Shown here one piece after another: positions 1 to 6,172 of a stretch of DNA of 6,809 nt. Within the stretch, counting starts at the first letter, position 1. Each line of letters opens with the position of its first letter. The notes beneath the pieces were generated by a model. That model ran no database searches. It had not been told where the DNA came from and saw only the letters and a program-made list of their open reading frames with translations. Origin of the DNA: an uncultured Eubacteriaceae bacterium (GTDB lineage Bacteria > Bacillota > Clostridia > Eubacteriales > Anaerofustaceae). The stretch lies in contig CAMSGF010000035.1 in the NCBI GenBank assembly GCA_947058225.1, positions 1 to 6,809 of the forward strand, in the 5' to 3' direction. The position numbers were made by a program, and so were the translations under genes.

Positions 1-1187
1 AAGGAGGATGGGTATGTTTGAGGAAAGAGTGGCAAGGGTTCTGAAAAATATGGAGAATAAAATTTAGCCTTTCCGGAAGTCGGAATGGTGTGGTTTGAAC
101 CGGCGAAATAATCTCCGACAGGCTCAGGCGTATATTCTCCCATAAATACACTTCCCGCATTTTGTATCTTATCAACATAGTCAAACGGATTTTCAAGCAT
201 AACCTCAAGGTGTTCGGGTGCAACCGCATTTGAAACGTCAAAGCTCATATCCATATCATTCGTTATAAAGCATATGCCAAAGTTTTCAAGGGCTTTTCGT
301 GCAATATCTTCCTTTTCCAAAACCTTAATTTGAACTTCTACTTCGTCTAAAACCTTTTTTACAAGCTGCTCACTCTCACTGACCAAAACGACACACGCAT
401 TTTCATCATGCTCAGCCTGTGAGAGTAAGTCTGAGGCTATAAATTTAGGGTTCATATCACTTCCCGCAATGATTAGAATTTCGCTCGGACCTGCTATCAT
501 ATCAATATCCACATCACCGTAAACCTGCTTTTTCGCCTCAGCCACAAATAAGTTTCCCGGACCGCATATCTTATACACAGGCTTTATCGTTTCACTCCCA
601 TAAGCAAGTGCTGCTATCGCACCTGCTCCGCCTGATAAATATACTTCATCGACACCCGCTATGTATGAGGCAGCAAGTATATCGCTGTTTGGTTTTCCAT
701 TTCTTTGGGGAGGAGTTATCAAAACAATCTCCCTAACCCCTGCGACTTTCGCAGGAATGGCATCCATTAAAACAGTCGATGGATAAGGGCTTTTTCCACC
801 CGGAACATAAAGCCCCACCCTTTCAATCGCTGTTACCTTTTGAGTGAGTCTTTTATCATTCTCATCTATATCAATGTGTTCGTACTTTTGAGCACTGTGA
901 TACTTCGTGATATTTTCTTTCGCTTCATTTAAAACAGCTTTAAACCCTTCATCAAGATTATCATAAGCTTTTTTTAACTCGCTTTTTTCTACTTTTAGGC
1001 TGCTTATTTTAACACCGTCAAACTTTTCAATATATTTTAAAAGTGCCCTGTCTTTATTTTTTCTGACATCATCAATAATCTCTTTTACACTGTCTTTTAC
1101 AGTGTCAAGCTTATCATTGTGCCTTTTTAAATTTTTTAAAACTATATCTATATAATCATTCTTTCCCTTAAGATTAACTATTTTCAT
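1..1187 (-). CDS. hisD: Histidinol dehydrogenase, partial and apparently altered at its C-terminus
   Basis: HisD makes L-histidine from L-histidinol in two NAD-dependent oxidations, the last steps of cytoplasmic histidine synthesis. The ATG at 1187 follows GGAGGAG by 5 nt and overlaps the hisG stop as ATGA. The frame is open for 395 codons to the window edge. Family motifs are clear: ERVGLYVPGGKSPYPS (about 122-137), SGGAGAIAALAYG (about 185-197), the zinc ligands in SQAEH (Gln257, His260), the catalytic pair in VAPEH (Glu325, His326), and the zinc Asp359 in VGDYFAGSNH. Similarity runs to SGKAKFYSP (371-379), then stops: residues 380-395 do not resemble the usual SPLxVxDFxK continuation, and no other frame restores it. 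Family members normally have about 50 more residues there, carrying the last zinc ligand (His419 in E. coli). The gene may therefore be disrupted. The identity is certain; the C-terminus is not. Confidence 0.93.
   Translation of the reverse strand, partial: MKIVNLKGKNDYIDIVLKNLKRHNDKLDTVKDSVKEIIDDVRKNKDRALLKYIEKFDGVKISSLKVEKSELKKAYDNLDEGFKAVLNEAKENITKYHSAQKYEHIDIDENDKRLTQKVTAIERVGLYVPGGKSPYPSTVLMDAIPAKVAGVREIVLITPPQRNGKPNSDILAASYIAGVDEVYLSGGAGAIAALAYGSETIKPVYKICGPGNLFVAEAKKQVYGDVDIDMIAGPSEILIIAGSDMNPKFIASDLLSQAEHDENACVVLVSESEQLVKKVLDEVEVQIKVLEKEDIARKALENFGICFITNDMDMSFDVSNAVAPEHLEVMLENPFDYVDKIQNAGSVFMGEYTPEPVGDYFAGSNHTIPTSGKAKFYSPYFSEPLPLFPQTYPSS
2..67 (+). CDS. Possible 3' end of a convergent gene, or a very short ORF
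   Basis: A plus-strand frame enters from the window edge and ends at TAG 65-67, reading RRMGMFEERVARVLKNMENKI. Alternatively it starts at ATG 14, giving a 17-residue peptide, since AAGGAGG at 1-7 lies exactly 6 nt upstream of that ATG. The charged, helix-like sequence looks more like protein than the opposing hisD frame does here (which reads SEPLPLFPQTYPSS). It lies where HisD similarity stops. I do not recognise a family. It could be the tail of a neighbouring gene brought in by a rearrangement, a tiny ORF, or chance. Confidence 0.3.
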   Translation, partial: RRMGMFEERVARVLKNMENKI

Positions 1188-1813
1188 TTTTCTCCTCCAA
1201 GCTTTAGCTTCTTAAGCTGATTCATAAATGGTTTGAGTTTTGAATGTTTCATCTTAAGGCTAGCTTTATTGACTATAAAGACAGAATAAATATCTTCTAT
1301 TTCCCTTAACACATCAAGTCCGTTTTCTCTAAGTGTCGTTCCCGTTTCTACAATATCGACTATGACATCTGACATATTAAGAAGCGGGGCAAGCTCAACG
1401 GAGCCGTTTAGCTTAATGAGTTTACTTTTTATTCCAAGACTGTCAAAATAGTTTTTTGCAATATTGGTAAATTTGCTCGCAGCAGTTATCGTCTTTCTCC
1501 CCTCAATTCTCTCTCCCTTAAACCCGCACACACACATCTTGCACTTTCCTATATTAAGTGGGAATAATCTATACACATCAGGGTTATCTTCAAGAAGAAT
1601 ATCCTTTCCGACTATCCCGCAGTCGCACACCCCGTTTTCAACGTATATCGGCGTATCACTCGGTTTTACAAGGACTATCTCAACCTGATTGGAGCTGTCC
1701 CTTAAAATCAGTTTCCTGTTCATATCGTAATCGGAAAATTCAATTCCTATTTCTTTAAATAATTTAACCGCCTCAGATGCAACCCTTCCTTTAGCTAAAG
1801 CAATCTTAATCAT
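1184..1813 (-). CDS. hisG: ATP phosphoribosyltransferase catalytic subunit, short form
   Basis: HisG joins ATP and PRPP to form phosphoribosyl-ATP, the committed and feedback-regulated step of histidine synthesis. At 209 residues this is the short form, which lacks the C-terminal regulatory domain and works in a complex with HisZ, encoded just upstream. Visible motifs are MIKIALAKGR at the N-terminus, CDCGIVGKDIL (63-73), LNGSVELAPLL (135-145), and the PRPP-binding loop DIVETGTTLRENGL (153-166). The start overlaps the end of hisZ by 8 nt, and its ribosome site (AAGGAAGAGG) lies in the last hisZ codons. The stop overlaps the hisD start by 4 nt. These overlaps suggest translational coupling of all three genes. 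Nothing looks damaged. Confidence 0.97.
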   Translation of the reverse strand: MIKIALAKGRVASEAVKLFKEIGIEFSDYDMNRKLILRDSSNQVEIVLVKPSDTPIYVENGVCDCGIVGKDILLEDNPDVYRLFPLNIGKCKMCVCGFKGERIEGRKTITAASKFTNIAKNYFDSLGIKSKLIKLNGSVELAPLLNMSDVIVDIVETGTTLRENGLDVLREIEDIYSVFIVNKASLKMKHSKLKPFMNQLKKLKLGGEK

Positions 1814-2909
1814 CGTCCTCTTCCTTTTTCATTATTATTTTTTCTTCATCACCGCTTACAAAAGACACGTTATACCCTTTATCCCTAAGCTCGATTAATT
1901 TTTTTATAATATCAGCGCTGTTTTCATCTCTTCCAAAAACCTGATAATCTATATAAGTCTTGTCTCTGTAATCATAGCTATCCAAAATATCCACCGTTAA
2001 ATCCATATTTTGGCTGAAACCTATTCCGCCATCCCTAAGTCCAAACTTTTTGGAAATTCTGTCATATCTTCCACCCTCGATAATTTCCCTTCCTGCACTT
2101 AGTGAATATATTTTAAACATTATTCCGCTGTAATAATTCATAGGGTTTGTGAAGCCTAAATCGAGGTATACATATTTATCAATTCCATATAATTTTAAAT
2201 TTTCGTATACTTTTTCTATCCTCTTTAAACTGTTTTTCATCTTCTCATTTACTGCGATTGTCTTTGCCTTTGAAAGCACATCTTCAACATCTCCAAAAAG
2301 CATACATACATCTAATAGTTTATCTCTGTAATGAGATTTAACATTCTTTTTATCCAAAAATGAAAGAAGGTCAATTGTATTTTTGTCCTCTATATACTTA
2401 TGCACCGTTTCAACTTCGTCTTTTGAAATTTCTTTTATCTCTTCTATCAGAGAATACACAAAATCGGCATGAGATAAATCAAGCCTTATATCTTTTATCC
2501 CAAGACTTATCAAACTTTTCACTGCAAGTGCTATTATATCACTGTCTATAATCGTGCTTTTCTTCGAAAAACACTCTACTCCAAGCTGGTTTATCTCATC
2601 TTCCTCACCGTTTTTAAAATTCCCCCTGAAAATCTTGGCATTATAAAAAAACTTTTCATCTTTTCTTTTAGTCATCGTCCTCACTGCTTTTAAAACATGT
2701 ACAGTCGCATCACTTCTGACTATAAGAACATTTCCGTTTCCGTCTATTACCTTTAATTGCTTTTCATTTGAAAGCAAATCGTATTTATCATATGTGTCAT
2801 ACGGCACAAACATCGGTATTGCAATTTCTTCAAAACCATAGCTTTTATAAAGTTCGTTTAGCTTATCTTTTATGTAGCCATATCTTTTTTCTTTCTCTCT
2901 ACCGCTCAT
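1806..2909 (-). CDS. hisZ: ATP phosphoribosyltransferase regulatory subunit (HisRS-like)
   Basis: HisZ is a paralogue of histidyl-tRNA synthetase without tRNA-charging activity. It binds short-form HisG and confers activity and histidine feedback control. The protein has 367 residues. The class II synthetase-like core is visible: the N-terminal helix with YGFEEIAIPMF (24-34), VRSDATVHVLK (64-74) where HisRS has its Arg-Pro-Glu motif, the NPMNYYSGIMFKIYS region, EGGRYDRI, and GIGFSQNMD near the C-terminus. The anticodon-binding domain of true HisRS is absent. The C-terminus ends in a short acidic tail (EEDDD) whose codons overlap the hisG ribosome site and start. The ATG at 2909 follows an AAGGGGTG site by 5 nt. 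It is the first gene of the operon. A degenerate HisS is the alternative, but the adjacent short HisG makes HisZ the better call. Confidence 0.93.
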   Translation of the reverse strand: MSGREKEKRYGYIKDKLNELYKSYGFEEIAIPMFVPYDTYDKYDLLSNEKQLKVIDGNGNVLIVRSDATVHVLKAVRTMTKRKDEKFFYNAKIFRGNFKNGEEDEINQLGVECFSKKSTIIDSDIIALAVKSLISLGIKDIRLDLSHADFVYSLIEEIKEISKDEVETVHKYIEDKNTIDLLSFLDKKNVKSHYRDKLLDVCMLFGDVEDVLSKAKTIAVNEKMKNSLKRIEKVYENLKLYGIDKYVYLDLGFTNPMNYYSGIMFKIYSLSAGREIIEGGRYDRISKKFGLRDGGIGFSQNMDLTVDILDSYDYRDKTYIDYQVFGRDENSADIIKKLIELRDKGYNVSFVSGDEEKIIMKKEEDDD

Positions 2910-2939
2910 TTTGCACCCCTTCTTATAAAATAATTATTA

Positions 2940-2968
2940 ATTATACCATATTTAAAGAAATTAAAAAA
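2940..2968 (-). promoter_or_regulatory. Probable promoter of the hisZGD operon
   Basis: On the minus strand there is an extended -10, TGGTATAAT, with TATAAT at 2945-2940. The -35 is poor: only a T-rich stretch around 2968-2962 sits at the right distance, which an extended -10 can offset. Transcription would start near 2933, leaving a leader of only about 25 nt before the hisZ ATG. That is too short for a T-box or other riboswitch, so no leader-based histidine control is visible in this window. Confidence 0.6.
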
Positions 2969-3009
2969 GGATTTTATATCTTAAATGGCTTTATTTTAAT
3001 GGGGTCCTA

Positions 3010-3137
3010 GAGGGGCGGCGGCTTTGAAAAAGGTATGAATTTTAAATAAATTTAAAATTCATACCTTTTTCAAAGTAAGAGCATATTTTTTAAATATGCT
3101 CTAAGTGAAGTGCATCGCACTTCACCCGCCGCCCCTC
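3010..3137. repeat. Cloverleaf-like palindromic element, copy 1
   Basis: An outer stem of 12 bp (GAGGGGCGGCGG at 3010-3021 with its complement at 3126-3137) encloses three consecutive hairpins. The first has 25-bp perfect arms (3022-3046 and 3051-3075) with a 4-nt loop. The second has 11-bp arms (AGAGCATATTT, 3078-3088 and 3092-3102) with a TTT loop. The third has 9-bp arms (GTGAAGTGC, 3105-3113 and 3117-3125) with an ATC loop. Only 2 nt are unpaired at each of two junctions, giving a four-way junction in single-stranded DNA or RNA. The GC-rich outer stem stands out from the AT-rich surroundings. A related copy in the opposite orientation lies at 5739-5859. There is no T-tract, so it is not a standard terminator, and no target-site duplication is obvious. 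Its function is unknown; a non-autonomous mobile or REP-like element is one guess. Confidence 0.88.
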
Positions 3138-3147
3138 CCATACCAAA

Positions 3148-3718
3148 CCCTACACATTCACAATACGATAGAAAACCACATCAATCCAAACGTACTCATC
3201 CCAAACACACAGACACAATCTTGCGGGAATAAAAACCATAAGATGTGATACACACCTCCCCCACGCAGACACAATAAATAAATCGGATAATTTAAGTATT
3301 TTACCAAAATCTCCCCCCCATACATGAAAACATTAAAAACAGTAATTTTAATTGTATTACTGATGACTCCCCCTCCCACACATATAAAAACAATCATGTT
3401 TGAACGAATAAAATTTTCACTCTTCCCTACCTCATACCACACATATAGAAACAATTTAGCCTTGAGATTGTATTTGTGACCGTATTTCATCTCCTCCCCC
3501 ACACAGACACAATTCGATGAATATTTAGAAATCACAAATGTTCTTGCCCCATACATAGAAACAATTAAGCCTTGAAGCTGTGTTTTGAGCGTATTTTCCC
3601 CACAAAGACACAACAGGAATTATACCATTTAAAATATCTTTAATGTCATCTCCCCCACACACACAATTATAATATAAGATTAAATATTAATGTTTCGATA
3701 ATCCCACATAGACACAAC
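3148..3718 (-). repeat. Degenerate interspersed repeat array of about 11 units
   Basis: A core reading on the minus strand roughly ATTGTGTCTRTGTGGGGGAG recurs 11 times. The 5' ends of the minus-strand units fall at 3718, 3667, 3614, 3565, 3513, 3455, 3394, 3333, 3275, 3219 and 3164, a spacing of 49 to 61 bp. Between cores lie 30-40 bp of mostly unrelated AT-rich sequence. Two of these intervals are related: plus-strand 3451-3488 and 3561-3596 share AGCCTTGA and a following CGTATTT with a similar middle. A two-unit block was therefore probably duplicated. A 151-codon minus-strand open frame (3613-3158) crosses the array, but cores fall in different frames and it reads as low-complexity GGG- and VCV-like sequence, so I treat the array as non-coding. 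It could be a decayed CRISPR-like array, a satellite, or a set of protein-binding sites. No cas gene is present. Confidence 0.7.
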
Positions 3719-4062
3719 ACTTCAAATTCACATCACCCATCTTTATAAATATATTCACATTCCAAAAATTTTAACTATCATAAACAATAATTTTAACTAT
3801 AAATTTTGCTAAGCCGATTTACTTTATAATAAATACATTCAAAGTAAAAAAAATAAGACAAAAAAATCTCAGTTCACTTTAATATAAATAAAAATATTAA
3901 ATTAATAAAAAAATAACAGTCAAAAATTATCTCATATTAAAAAACAAACTACTACTAAATAATTCTTATTAAAAAGACAATAAAAATATAAAAACATTCT
4001 ATTTTAATGCAAAAAATCAAACAAATGTTAACTTCGGTTGACAAATTTCCATACAAAACTGG
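3719..4062. other. AT-rich gene-free stretch between the array and the XRE promoter
   Basis: I find no gene or RNA here. The plus strand is strongly G-poor, with no G at all from 3712 to 3807. A 12-bp direct repeat (AATTTTAACTAT) occurs at 3767-3778 and 3789-3800, 22 bp apart, about two helical turns. A TTGACA at 4038-4043 has no -10 at a usable distance. The TTTCCA at 4046-4051 forms an inverted repeat with TGGAAA at 4063-4068, which is also the likely -35 of the downstream gene, so it could be part of an operator. Confidence 0.6.
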
Positions 4063-4091
4063 TGGAAAGCAAACAAAACAAACGCTATAAT
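4063..4091 (+). promoter_or_regulatory. Promoter of the XRE/DUF4097 operon
   Basis: A consensus -10 TATAAT (4086-4091) lies 17 bp downstream of TGGAAA (4063-4068), a 4-of-6 match to the -35 consensus. The start of transcription would be near 4098. The -35 hexamer is also one arm of a TTTCCA/TGGAAA inverted repeat. Confidence 0.7.
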
Positions 4092-4095
4092 TAAG

Positions 4096-4127
4096 TATGT
4101 CATATGACAGAGGAGGTGAATGACATA
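4096..4127 (+). promoter_or_regulatory. Possible leader hairpin with the ribosome site in its loop
   Basis: TATGTCAT (4096-4103) is complementary to ATGACATA (4120-4127), giving an 8-bp stem around a 16-nt loop that contains the ribosome site AGGAGG (4111-4116). The first base of the start codon is the last paired base of the stem. This would sit at the extreme 5' end of the transcript and could affect initiation. It may equally be a by-product of the two related operator-like sites. Confidence 0.35.
4098..4109. promoter_or_regulatory. Palindromic operator-like site at the predicted transcription start
   Basis: TGTCATATGACA is a perfect 12-bp palindrome beginning at the predicted +1. A second related site, TGACATATGA (4121-4130), lies 23 bp away centre to centre, roughly two helical turns, and includes the start codon. 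The placement fits autoregulation by the XRE protein encoded just downstream, but binding is inferred from position only. Confidence 0.5.
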
Positions 4128-4777
4128 TGAGTTTAGGAGAAAAACTGCTCGAATTCAGAAAAAAGAAAGGACTCTCTCAAGAAGAAGCAGCAGATATATT
4201 GGGTGTCACAAGACAGACAATATCAAAATGGGAAACCGACCAAAGCACTCCGGACTTTGATAAAATTGTTCCCATATGTGAACTATACAATATAACGCCC
4301 AATGAACTTATAATGGAAAAGGAATGTAATATAGTTATTAATAACAATATTTCTCAAATAAAAGAAAACACAAAAATCTATGACAAACAAAAAAGGACAG
4401 AGGGAATCGCACAGAGTGTGTTTATATTTTTTGTAGCTGTAGCGTGGATAATGATATCGCCGACTGTTCTTATGATAAATCCCATAATTTCATCTGCAAT
4501 ATTTTTGCTTATAGTGGGAATTGGCACATATAAAATAATATATACAAAAATGTTATATAAAAAGAACACAGAAGAAACAAATTTAAAGCAAACACAGGAA
4601 AACAAAAAGAAAAGGCAAATCAGGCAAATTTTAGCGATTATAACACTGTTAATATACTTATGTATAAGCTTTTTAACAAACAGATGGGATGTCACATGGA
4701 TAATATGGATTGTATTTGTGTTTATAGTACAGATACTAAACTTCGTTTTCTTAATTAAAGACGAAGAAAATAAATAA
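4127..4777 (+). CDS. XRE-family transcriptional regulator with a C-terminal membrane domain
   Basis: The N-terminus is a Cro/C1-type helix-turn-helix (about residues 5-62): LGEKLLEFRKKKGLSQEEAA, then the recognition helix in GVTRQTISKWETDQSTPD. After a linker come four hydrophobic segments at about 96-116, 118-138, 166-184 and 188-210, separated by a lysine-rich loop (about 141-166). This 216-residue protein is thus a DNA-binding domain tethered to the membrane, a common Firmicute design in which the membrane part may sense envelope state or a ligand. The ATG at 4127 follows AGGAGG by 10 nt. The gene lies 15 bp upstream of the DUF4097 gene and is surely cotranscribed with it. The palindrome at the promoter suggests self-regulation. 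The target genes and the signal are not visible from sequence. Confidence 0.93.
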   Translation: MSLGEKLLEFRKKKGLSQEEAADILGVTRQTISKWETDQSTPDFDKIVPICELYNITPNELIMEKECNIVINNNISQIKENTKIYDKQKRTEGIAQSVFIFFVAVAWIMISPTVLMINPIISSAIFLLIVGIGTYKIIYTKMLYKKNTEETNLKQTQENKKKRQIRQILAIITLLIYLCISFLTNRWDVTWIIWIVFVFIVQILNFVFLIKDEENK

Positions 4778-4792
4778 GGAAGAGTAAAAATA

Positions 4793-5689
4793 ATGAATAG
4801 AAAAAGAAAATATTATATATACATAATCGTACTATCGATTATGGCATTATTATTTATAGGAGTGATGATATTTATGATTGGAGGAAAATTCAAAGCAAAA
4901 CCATTCAAACCAAATCTTAGAGAAAGCAAAGATTTACTTATAGACGAAGTATATGATAAAAACTGCAATGAAATTAATATAAATTCAGACTGCACAAATA
5001 TTTATGTAAAAAACTCAGACAATAAAGAAATACGAGTTATGATTTACGGGAATCAAAATAAAAGTATCGTAAGTTCAAACCTAAACGGAAACACACTAAA
5101 CATCTCCCAAAAGCAAAAAAGAGGTTTTAACTTTTTTGGCTTTAACACAGTTATGCACAAAATTGAAGTATACATTCCAAAAGAATATCAAGATAATCTA
5201 AAGATAAATAATGATTACGGAGATATATTGATAGATTCATTTGCTAATGCTAATATGGACATAAAAGAAAGCTGCGGAAATGTATCGATAAAAGAAGGAA
5301 ATACTGTTACGATAGACAATGACTACGGAAACATAATATTAGAAAAAGCAAAGTCTGCAAAGTTAGAAGAATCTTGTGGAAGTATAGAAGCCGGAGAAGT
5401 ACATAATATTGAGGCTGAAAATGATTATGGAAATATAAAGATAACAAAAATAACAAATTCATTAAACTTATCAAACAGCTGCGGAGATATAAGGGTTGAT
5501 AATCTTATACTAAATGAAGATGCAAAAATAAATAACGATATGGGTAAGATATATATAGGTTCTACGAATAAAATTTTCTTTGATGCAAAAACTGACCTTG
5601 GAAAAGTAAGGATAGGAAATAATTACAGGAAAGCTGATGTTGAATTAAAATTAAGAAATAACTGCGGCGATATAATAGTAAATAATTAA
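4793..5689 (+). CDS. Membrane-anchored DUF4097-type beta-repeat protein
   Basis: A 298-residue protein with a basic N-terminus (MNRKRKYY) and one membrane segment at about 8-30, so the rest is probably outside the cytoplasm. From about residue 50 it is beta-rich and resembles the DUF4097 (putative adhesin) family, predicted to form a stacked beta-solenoid. Nine rungs carry an X-Gly-[DNSK]-[IV] motif with glycines at 143, 162, 179, 196, 213, 231, 251, 270 and 292, a period of 17-22 residues. The first six rungs alternate between NDYG and SCG, and Cys recurs in the last. The ATG at 4793 has an AAGGAAGAG ribosome site. It follows an XRE membrane regulator, a pairing seen in other Firmicutes, which suggests an envelope-sensing or regulatory partnership. 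The biochemical role of the family is unknown, so none is assigned. Confidence 0.85.
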   Translation: MNRKRKYYIYIIVLSIMALLFIGVMIFMIGGKFKAKPFKPNLRESKDLLIDEVYDKNCNEININSDCTNIYVKNSDNKEIRVMIYGNQNKSIVSSNLNGNTLNISQKQKRGFNFFGFNTVMHKIEVYIPKEYQDNLKINNDYGDILIDSFANANMDIKESCGNVSIKEGNTVTIDNDYGNIILEKAKSAKLEESCGSIEAGEVHNIEAENDYGNIKITKITNSLNLSNSCGDIRVDNLILNEDAKINNDMGKIYIGSTNKIFFDAKTDLGKVRIGNNYRKADVELKLRNNCGDIIVNN

Positions 5690-5738
5690 AAGTGTTTTAA
5701 ATAGGGGAATTAAATCAAAATTATTTTTAGGACAATGC

Positions 5739-5859
5739 GGGGCGGCGGGTGAAGTGCAAAGCACTTCACTAACAGGCGAATTTCATTCGCCTGAACTTTT
5801 AAAAGGAGGCATTTGAAAAATATATTTTTCAAATGCCTCCTTTTAAAAGCCGCCGCCCC
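5739..5859. repeat. Cloverleaf-like palindromic element, copy 2 (inverted relative to copy 1)
   Basis: The outer stem is GGGGCGGCGG (5739-5748) with its complement at 5850-5859, identical to the inner 10 bp of copy 1. Inside are three hairpins in the reverse order. The first has 9-bp arms GTGAAGTGC (5749-5757 and 5761-5769) with loop AAA, identical arms to copy 1. The second has 9-bp arms CAGGCGAAT (5773-5781 and 5785-5793) with loop TTC. The third is a 54-bp perfect palindrome (5796-5849), equivalent to 27-bp arms. The second and third hairpins keep the shape but not the sequence of their counterparts in copy 1. The element starts 49 bp after the DUF4097 stop and could incidentally end transcription, although no T-tract follows. 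Confidence 0.88.
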
Positions 5860-6172
5860 TAAAACAAAAACACTTCCAAATCAAATGAACTAAAGTTATA
5901 AAAGAAAAGTAAGAGACAACACCCCGCACCCAAACACCGCTTAAACTCACTCAAATATTTTTATTAACAATATCCTCCTCTTAAAAAACACATCATACCA
6001 AACACTCCATAACATTCATATTTTACTAAATAACCAATAACATATACTTTATCACATCTTGTAACCCATATATTAACAAAGCACATAATTACACACTAAA
6101 CTTTATAACCTAAAATTAAATTTAAAAACATATTGCTTTAAACAAAATAAAAATAATAAAATAAATATAAAA
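5860..6172. other. Gene-free stretch with extreme C-over-G bias on the plus strand
   Basis: I see no gene or RNA in these 313 bp. From 5940 to 6060 the plus strand has no G but about 30 C. A CATACCAAAC at about 5995 also occurs at about 3139, just beside copy 1 of the cloverleaf, each followed by a similar ACATTCA-type stretch. A weak promoter candidate for the downstream sigma gene is TTGCTT (6133-6138), 18 bp, TAAAAT (6157-6162), which would start transcription near 6169. Confidence 0.6.

Noticed and set aside
1464..1758. Plus-strand open frames inside hisG, and similar ones inside hisZ and opposite the XRE and DUF4097 genes
   Set aside because: They are shadows of well-identified genes on the other strand, without ribosome sites or family similarity.
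2910..2939. A T-box or histidine-sensing leader in front of the his operon
   Set aside because: The predicted leader is only about 25 nt, too short for either.
3022..3075. Intrinsic terminators formed by the long hairpins of the cloverleaf elements
   Set aside because: Neither long hairpin is followed by a T-tract in a direction that serves a neighbouring gene; they are followed by other stems of the element.
3340..3362. A small inverted repeat (CAGTAAT/ATTACTG) within the array
   Set aside because: Seven-base arms with a 9-nt loop in one unit only, not repeated in the others; probably chance in AT-rich DNA.
3158..3613. A 151-codon minus-strand open frame across the repeat array
   Set aside because: It has repeated VCVGG-like peptides only because the array repeats; the repeat cores fall in different frames, there is no good ribosome site, and no protein family is recognisable.
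3148..3718. A functional CRISPR array
   Set aside because: The repeats are too degenerate, unit lengths vary from 49 to 61 bp, two intervals are related to each other, and no cas gene is in the window.
4038..4043. TTGACA as the -35 of the XRE promoter
   Set aside because: It is 42 bp from the TATAAT at 4086, much too far; TGGAAA at 4063 has the right spacing.
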